NCBI GenBank assembly: GCA_947259435.1
Contig: CAMYMP010000068.1
Span: forward strand, 1-5,707
DNA: 5,707 nt
From: an uncultured Woeseiaceae bacterium
GTDB taxonomy: Bacteria; Pseudomonadota; Gammaproteobacteria; Woeseiales; Woeseiaceae
Direction of reading: 5' to 3'
Shown here: positions 4,257 through 5,707 of the stretch, in pieces
Position numbering within the stretch: position 1 is the first letter of the stretch
How the letters are laid out: each line of letters starts with the position of its first letter
Made by a program: the position numbers and the translations under genes
Notes under the pieces: model-generated
What the model was told of the DNA's origin: nothing
Database searches by the model: none
The model's input: only the letters and a program-made list of their open reading frames with translations

Positions 4257-5707
4257 ATGGTGATGCCAAAACAGACAGCACCGATCAGCCGACGCACGTT
4301 CATCGCGGGCACCGCGGGCACAACCTTGATTATGGGCCTCGGCACGGTGTTGCCGGGCTGCAGCCGCGATGATGCAGCAAGTGATCTTGCGGCGGGCGCC
4401 AGCAAACAGTTCTCACCAGCCGTGTGGTTCGTGGTCGACGGTACCGGCAGCGTGCTTGTCAATATTGCCAAGGCCGAGATGGGCCAGCACGTCGGCACGG
4501 CATTGGCCCGCGTTGTTGCCGATGAGCTCGGCGCGGACTGGAGCAAGGTGTCGATCAAGCACGTCGACAGCGATCCGAAATGGGGTTATATGGTTACGGG
4601 CGGTTCGTGGTCGGTGTTCACGACGTTTGCAATGCTGTCGCAAGCCGGCGCGGCCGGTCGCACGGTATTGATCGAGGAAGGCGCCAAAATGCTCGGCGTT
4701 GCAGAATCAGACTGCAAAGCGCACGGCGGCAATGTGATCTGCGGAGACGAGAAGGTGTCGTTTGCCGATATCGTCGCGAAGAGCGACATCACCCGCACGT
4801 TCTCGGACGAAGAGCTGGCGGCGATGCCTATCAAGCCTGCCGAAGAACGCCGCCTGATCGGAAAACCCACGAGCGCGCTCGATGTGCCTGCCAAGTCGCG
4901 TGGCGAAGCTGTGTACGGACTCGATACCGAACTGCCCGACATGGTGTATGCGCATCCGCTGATTCCACCCACGCGTTACGGCAGCACGATCAAATCGATC
5001 GACGACACGGCGGCAAAAGACATTCCGGGTTACATGCGCACGCTAGTGCTTAGCGATCCGAGCGAAATCCTGCAGGGCTGGGCCGTCGTGATCGCCGAGA
5101 ACTTCCCGGCAGCGATGAAAGCCGCCGATGCCGTAAACGTCGACTGGACGGCAGGACCGACGGCAGCTGTCAGCGAAGCGCATATTCTGGCCGAAGGCGC
5201 GAAGCTCGCCGCGGATTCGGCGAGCGGCGTCAAGGTTGTCGATGATGGCGACGTTGCGGCGGCGCGCGCGAGCGCTGCGAAGACGCACACGGCAACGTAT
5301 CGTACGAGCACCGCGCTGCATTTCACGTTGGAACCGCAGAACGCGCTCGTCGAATTTGTCGATGGTGTATTCCATATCCATTCGGGCAATCAGTGGCAGT
5401 CGCTGATTCTGCCGTTTCTCGCGAAAGCGCTCGAAGTGCCGGAGTCGAACATCGTCATCCACCAGTATTATCTCGGCGGCGGTTTCGGTCGGCGCCTGTT
5501 CGGCGATCAGATGATTCCGGCCGCGCTCGCGGCACGCGAACTCGGTCGACCGGTCAAGCTGATCTTCCAGCGCAGCGAAGACAGCCGTTTCGATTGCGTC
5601 CGCTCGCCGTCGGTCGCGAAGTTCGACGCCTCATTCGATGGCGACGGTGCACTGACCGGCATCGAACACGCGGCGGCGGCCGGCTGGCCGACGCTGGCCA
5701 TGGCGCC
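4257..5707 (+). CDS. Molybdopterin-binding large subunit, IorB-type, Tat-exported, partial
   Basis: Catalytic subunit of a molybdenum hydroxylase (xanthine dehydrogenase superfamily) that adds oxygen from water to a heterocycle or aldehyde. The frame is open to the right edge: 483 residues of a protein usually over 700. The N-terminus has a twin-arginine signal, S11-R12-R13-T14-F15-I16, a hydrophobic stretch (about 15-33) and a lipobox LPGC ending at C35, so it may be a Tat-exported lipoprotein. TGGSWS (114-119) and LGGGFGRR (406-413) are molybdopterin-contacting motifs of the IorB branch, and a KSRGEAVYGLD stretch marks the start of the aldehyde-oxidase domain. The catalytic Glu near the C-terminus lies outside the window. 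The ATG at 4257 follows the small-subunit stop by 2 bp, with GGAGG at 4245-4249 seven bases upstream, so the two are cotranscribed. Cytochrome or XdhC-like maturation genes may lie downstream. Superfamily certain, substrate unknown. Confidence 0.93.
   Translation, partial: MVMPKQTAPISRRTFIAGTAGTTLIMGLGTVLPGCSRDDAASDLAAGASKQFSPAVWFVVDGTGSVLVNIAKAEMGQHVGTALARVVADELGADWSKVSIKHVDSDPKWGYMVTGGSWSVFTTFAMLSQAGAAGRTVLIEEGAKMLGVAESDCKAHGGNVICGDEKVSFADIVAKSDITRTFSDEELAAMPIKPAEERRLIGKPTSALDVPAKSRGEAVYGLDTELPDMVYAHPLIPPTRYGSTIKSIDDTAAKDIPGYMRTLVLSDPSEILQGWAVVIAENFPAAMKAADAVNVDWTAGPTAAVSEAHILAEGAKLAADSASGVKVVDDGDVAAARASAAKTHTATYRTSTALHFTLEPQNALVEFVDGVFHIHSGNQWQSLILPFLAKALEVPESNIVIHQYYLGGGFGRRLFGDQMIPAALAARELGRPVKLIFQRSEDSRFDCVRSPSVAKFDASFDGDGALTGIEHAAAAGWPTLAMA

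Noticed and set aside
4580..5053. Arg/His-rich plus-strand open frame inside the large hydroxylase subunit gene
   Set aside because: Out-of-frame shadow of the molybdopterin subunit, whose own frame carries clear motifs on both sides.

Overview
The window looks like a chromosomal segment of a GC-rich Gram-negative bacterium. The genes are densely packed and the intergenic gaps AT-rich. The exporter, ArsR, DUF302 and periplasmic molybdoenzyme families suggest Proteobacteria, and a marine or soil gammaproteobacterium is my best guess, but no marker gene fixes the lineage. There is no rRNA, tRNA, CRISPR array or insertion sequence.

Left block (1-2025): a divergent module. On the minus strand lies the N-terminal half of a large RND-superfamily (MMPL/COG1033-type) exporter, cut by the window edge. 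On the plus strand a BigR/SqrR-like ArsR repressor with two cysteines 66 residues apart is translationally coupled (TGATG) to a DUF302 protein. The 146-bp gap between the two arms carries two face-to-face promoters. Three AT-rich pseudo-palindromes are centred exactly 15 bp apart, so that one sits inside each promoter spacer. A separate perfect 14-bp palindrome lies at the expected start of the exporter transcript. I read this as an autoregulated sulfur- or redox-responsive exporter system.

Middle block (2034-3721, minus strand): a TerB-like protein followed closely by a DadA-like FAD-dependent amino-acid dehydrogenase. The dehydrogenase ends 8 bp from the DUF302 gene, which points towards it.

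Right block (3796-5707, plus strand): a two-subunit molybdenum hydroxylase of the isoquinoline 1-oxidoreductase (IorAB) type. A small [2Fe-2S] subunit is followed after 2 bp by the large molybdopterin subunit, cut by the right edge. The large subunit starts with a twin-arginine signal that ends in a lipobox, suggesting an exported, lipid-anchored complex. The 74-bp gap before this operon carries a candidate promoter, a match to the core of the ArsR-side operators, and a 13-bp inverted repeat whose second arm covers the start codon. These two elements, and the possible control of iorAB by the same repressor, are the least expected observations here.
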